From Chara braunii (lineage: Eukaryota; Streptophyta; Charophyceae; Charales; Characeae), in NCBI GenBank assembly GCA_003427395.1, contig BFEA01000155.1:1987810-2042879 (forward strand): a DNA stretch of 55,070 bases. Direction: 5' to 3'. The notes under the pieces were generated by a model. It saw nothing but the letters and a program-made list of their open reading frames with translations, did no database searches and was not told the origin of the DNA. Below, piece after piece: positions 51,378-55,070 of the stretch. Numbering within the stretch: the first letter of the stretch is position 1; every line of letters starts with the position of its first letter. The position numbers and the translations under genes were made by a program.

Positions 51378-53377
51378 ATGCTGATACATGATAGAATGGC
51401 AAGCGAAACTTTACGCAAGTTACTGTCGAGCTCATCATTTCATCAAGTGGTGCAGCTAAATCATCCGTTCGATCAGGGAGCCCCACTGACCATCTCACAA
51501 GAGGTCATGCTCGAGTATGCAAAAGTCTACTTTGCGGATGTCCTTACAACCAGACGTGGCCAAGATACAGTGCAGTCAGGTCTCTCCCAAGAACTGGACA
51601 TGTGGGAGGATACCACAGTCCAACTGGAGGCGGTAGACAGACTGACTTTGGATAGACCAATCACAGAGGAGGAGCTGAAACAGACGTTAAAAGTAATGAC
51701 CTCAGAGAAAGGCCCGGGAAGTGATGGCCTTACGGTAGAGTTTTATCGGGCCTGCTGGGAAGCGTTGGGACCTTCCTTAACGAAAGTATACAACGAAGTC
51801 CTGCTGGAAGGAAAGTTGGGAGAGGCTATGACCAACGGGGTCATTTCAGCAATGTTTAAGAAAGAGGATAAGACAAACATTGAGAATTATCGTCCTATCT
51901 CCGTTCTTAACATCAGCTATAAGCTACTTGCCAAAACGTTGGCATTGCGATTGGGAGAGATCCTCCCAAAGTTGGTAGAGAAGGACCAGGGGGCGTTTGT
52001 CCAGGGCACATCCATTTCATCAATATCCTGACAGCAATTGAGAGCATCGAAGTAATACAAGGAGAGAACTTGGATCTAGTTGTGCTGCTGCTCAACATGG
52101 AAAAGGCGTACGGCTAGGTGGGCTGACCTTTTGTGATGACGACATTGAGGAGACTAGGCTTCAGGCATGGATTCTGCAAATGGGTCATTGCCATGTATAC
52201 CATGGCCACGTCCGCATTACAAGTCATTGGTCACCTCTCAAAGACCTTCCATTTCACTAGATCCCTGCGCCAGGGCTGTCCCCTGACACCCCTCCTCTTT
52301 GTGTTACAATTGGAGATTCCCCTCAACCGTATCCCGCACCATCCTCAAAATAAAGGCCTCCCAGCCAAGGCCCTGGTTGATGACCTCTTCTTGATTTCGG
52401 CCAATACGGTGGAGTCGTTGGAGGCGGTGAAGGAGGTCCTGTCAGAGTACTCGCTGCTCTCTAAAACCCAGGTGAATTGGTCCAAATCGACTTATCTCTC
52501 GCCGGAAGGTCGGGGACTGCAAGTGGAGTGGGGAATGCAAAGAGTAAACCCGAAGACTGGGGAGAGGTATTTGGGGGTAATGGTAAGCACCCAGTTGATG
52601 AGCATCACCCAAGGGGCGATCTTGCAGCAAAGAATCGTGGCCAAATTAAAAGTCTGGGGTCCAGAGGGACATTTGTTCTTATATGGGGGAGCGTTGGTCA
52701 TTAATGTTTCACTTGTCTCCCTCATCTGGTTTGTAGGAACAGTAAGAGAACTGGCAGGGGCTGTCATAGCAGAGATTCGCAGATTGGCAGCGAGGTTCCT
52801 ATGGAAACCACGCGGCCGGGAGGAGGGAGGCTTTTTAAGGAAAGTGGTGTGGGAACTCATTACATTTCCCAAAGATCAAGGAGGACTAGGTCTGATAGAC
52901 CCTCAGCGAAAGAATCAACCACAACTCAAACAGTGGCTGGCTAAGGTGGCAATGGCAGAGAGTAAGGATGATTGAATTTTGTTAGCAGAGAAACTATTAA
53001 TGAGGGAGTGGCAGCTCGGCCGCCCAGAGGATGTATGGGTATGTTTTTTTGTGGATTCATTTATGAGAAAGAAACTGTCCGCAGAGTTCTGGGATGCTGT
53101 GAGGAGGGCGTGGCTTAGGCACCCACCAGAGGTAAGGGAGCCGCCGAAGACGAAAGAGGAGGTGCTGCGGCAAGGGCTATTTGAGAACTATTTTATTTTG
53201 AATGAAGAAGGCACTGTCTTCCGGGCCAATGCTTCCCCTGGGTCGTTCGGCGAGGCCTGGATACGAAGGGAAGTCTCAAGAGTTGCTGATCTCTGGTCTG
53301 AGTCACTGGGAAAGTGGAGGCCATTCACAGAAGTACATCACTGCCTCCAAGGTCTCTGGCACTCGAAGGAACACTGA
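51378..53377 (+). pseudogene. LINE reverse transcriptase, broken
   Basis: Stretches 51378-52031, 52133-52975 and 52979-53377. EKGPGSDGLTVEFYRACWEA and NYRPISVLNISYKLLAK mark the RT start. After a frameshift near 52015, motif A reads LLLNMEKAYG then a stop, with Asn instead of catalytic Asp and Gly for the second Asp. RQGCPLTPLLFVLQLEIPLN is motif B, and LVDDLFLIS is motif C, with LV in place of FA/YA but both Asp kept. KDQGGLGLIDP follows the thumb. A TGA at 52973 interrupts the last part. The altered motif A alone would abolish activity. Confidence 0.9.
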
Positions 53378-54614
53378 CAGCAGATCCTACGGGCCATCCC
53401 AGCAGAATGGCAATTCCTACTGGGCCCTAAAGGAGTGGACCGGGTGGGAACTTGGTAAGACGGGAAGGGAGGAACTGTGGGAACTCCAAGGTTTAACACA
53501 TGGGGGATTCAGAGAAGTCAGGAGATGGTCAACAGCGGAACCTTCTTCTACTCTAGTCCCTGTGGGGGAAGAAGTAATTAGACAGTGGGCTAACCCACCA
53601 CAGGCAAGGGTCATTCAGTATCTGAACCGAAGGGGAAATGTGCTGTCCACAGTCTGGGTGGGAAGAACCTCCCTCAGAAAGCTGACAATCGACCCGAGGG
53701 CATGGAGATGGAGAGAGGGAGTGGCCTCAAGGGCAAACCCCCAAGGGTTAAACCTCTCAAATTTCTCAGTGGCAGAGTCCTACAGACTGGCAAACAGAAG
53801 AGAAAGAAGCCCAGCGAGTGTAGCAGTTGCTAGATGGGGTGCAGTCCTAATGGAAGATCTACAGGAGAGGGAAGGTGATTTCATAAAACTGTGGAATGTG
53901 CTGCTCTCCCTACCGGAACTCAAACAGGCCAGTCTGCTATGGATGCTATCTCTTCTGGTTACTCCTTCAACGGTGTGGCTCTGCAGCAGAGGGATGGAGG
54001 TGGCCCTGAAATGTTCACGCTGCTCCTGGCCGTTCGAATCTACCAAACACCTGTGGTGGGACTATCCGGCGTCGAATAGAGTGTGGAGATGGTGGGAAGA
54101 CCATTGGAGAAGAATGGGAGGGGAAGGTATCGAGTGGGATGAACAATGGGCCCTACTGGGCTTTGTGAGAGAGGAGCAGTCAGGAAAGAAGGGATGGCCG
54201 TATGTAGCCCATATGGCCAGGGCAGTCATCTGTTCCGTCATTTGGGCGGACAGGAACCGGTCCAGATTTGAAGGACGGCCACTCTCTGATCGGGAGATCA
54301 AAGCAAGAATCAAGGAGGATCTAAGAAGAGCCATCTGGGCTGACTGGCGCAGGAAAGTCAGGAGTGGCAGGGGCCCAAGGAGACATCTTTGGTGGTTCTT
54401 GATATCCTGGGCCAATCACTCTTCTCGAGGATTGGTAATCTCCACGTGGTTAAGTGCGTGGGTAGACCAGGAAGGGATGTGGGTAGGGGTAGGGGAGGAG
54501 GTCGAATCACTAGAGGGGAACAGGGTATCTCGGTCAGTAGGGGGGAGGCTAGAGAGTACCAAGGCTATAATCAGGGCACTCGGTTCTTTCGGGACGCAGT
54601 GGTCCAGTAGGTGA
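53202..54614 (+). pseudogene. LINE ORF2 C-terminal region, open for 470 residues
   Basis: The longest open stretch in the window. It is in another frame from the RT, so the reading break lies at about 53370 and the real C-terminal part begins there; the preceding 55 residues are read in the wrong frame. CSRCSWPFESTKHLWWDYPA matches zf-RVT (CxxC...ESxxHLxxxCP), with Asp-Tyr in place of the last Cys. VICSVIWADRNRSRFEG is the usual closing segment (WxxRNRxxFxG). In LINEs this part helps bind RNA. The absence of stops over 400 codons suggests recent loss of function. Confidence 0.8.
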
Positions 54615-55013
54615 GTGCCAAGGTATAAGGAACGGTAGGATGCTTTCCACAGATCGGATAGATCTGTTCCACAGATCGGATAGATCTGGTCGTCGTCGAG
54701 GTAGACGGATTAGGGTAGTAAATACTTGCAGTAGGCGATGGTTTAGAAAGGGAAGAGGCATACGAATAAGCTGGAAGAACAGTTACGAGATGGCAAAATT
54801 AGCAAGTACGGATAAAAGAGCAAGTTTCAAGTGTTCAATTGAACCAGACAGACAGATGTTTGGCATCATTTGAGGCGAGGAGTACAGTTTCGCAGTCGGA
54901 AGTTTATAAGCTAAACTGGCTGATGCTGCCAGGATAACACTGGGTTGAATTGTGAGGTCCCCGGCCTCGAATGTTATCTTTGGAATATAAAGTTCATGTT
55001 TTGAAAAAAAAAA
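54615..55013 (+). other. LINE 3' UTR and A-rich tail
   Basis: Contains a 22-base tandem duplication TTCCACAGATCGGATAGATC-TG at 54646-54690 and GGTTGAATTGTGAGGTCCCC near 54943, shared with the fragment at 43365. The A(11) at 55003 marks the 3' end; 55014-55070 lies beyond the element. Confidence 0.65.
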
Positions 55014-55070
55014 ACGAAAAAAAAGTAACGAACGGAAACAAAAACGGGCGTGGCAGGGGGGGAGGGGAGG

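Larger units (their letters stand above)
47255..55013 (+). mobile_element. Nearly full-length L1-type LINE, inactivated
   Basis: Order: 5' UTR beginning near a G(10) run at 47261, ORF1 with a zinc knuckle, an extra unknown domain, APE-type endonuclease, RT, C-terminal zf-RVT-like region, 3' UTR and an A-rich tail at 55003-55013. About 7.7 kb, a usual size for plant L1. Frameshifts, two altered RT residues and an AT-rich replacement in the endonuclease show it is dead. A truncated relative lies at 43365-43470. Confidence 0.85.

Overview
The window reads as repeat-packed, non-genic nuclear DNA of a streptophyte (land plant or charophyte alga). The lineage is inferred from three things: a plant-type U6 snRNA sequence, a chromovirus-like Ty3/gypsy pol, and plant-type L1 LINEs. 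No intact host protein gene is visible. Every long recognisable coding stretch belongs to a decayed transposable element with stops and frameshifts. Scattered single N bases and one 320-base N block show that this is a draft assembly. Layout: 1-4129, a LINE cut by the left edge and ending in poly(A). 4235-7920, a minus-strand Ty3/gypsy element with one LTR, a duplicated RT-RNase H segment and a MITE nested inside. 8356-9699, hairpin-rich non-coding DNA. 9700-17255 (element A) and 18879-25608 (element B) are two direct copies of a roughly 7 kb non-coding element with TGTCGG...CGACA ends; a gypsy LTR lies between them. 25609-31490 holds a hammerhead-ribozyme-like motif, microsatellites, poly(T) minisatellites and small inverted-repeat transposons. 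31490-36224 (element C) is a diverged third member of the A/B family. 36225-47254 holds foldback elements, four further MITE-like elements and a decayed minus-strand reverse transcriptase that looks Penelope-like. 47255-55013 is a nearly full-length but inactivated LINE. The most unusual content is the A/B/C family. These elements carry no recognisable protein. They are dense in short hairpins, and their tandem repeats have conserved loops with stems that change sequence yet stay complementary (8 hairpins at 13654-14342, 6 at 22319-22987, the 180-bp units at 11170-11745, the 120-bp units at 14560-15830 and 23220-23850; a similar minisatellite lies just outside A at 8356-8612). Element A also contains a U6 snRNA sequence preceded by a tRNA-Ser-like sequence. 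Element C contains the 3' half of a U6 next to an antisense tRNA-like sequence, and both tRNA-like parts share the same 16-mer. No gene in this window can be seen to act with another. The plausible relationships are those of mobile elements: LINEs as a possible source of reverse transcriptase, non-coding elements as passengers, and nested insertions as a record of order.
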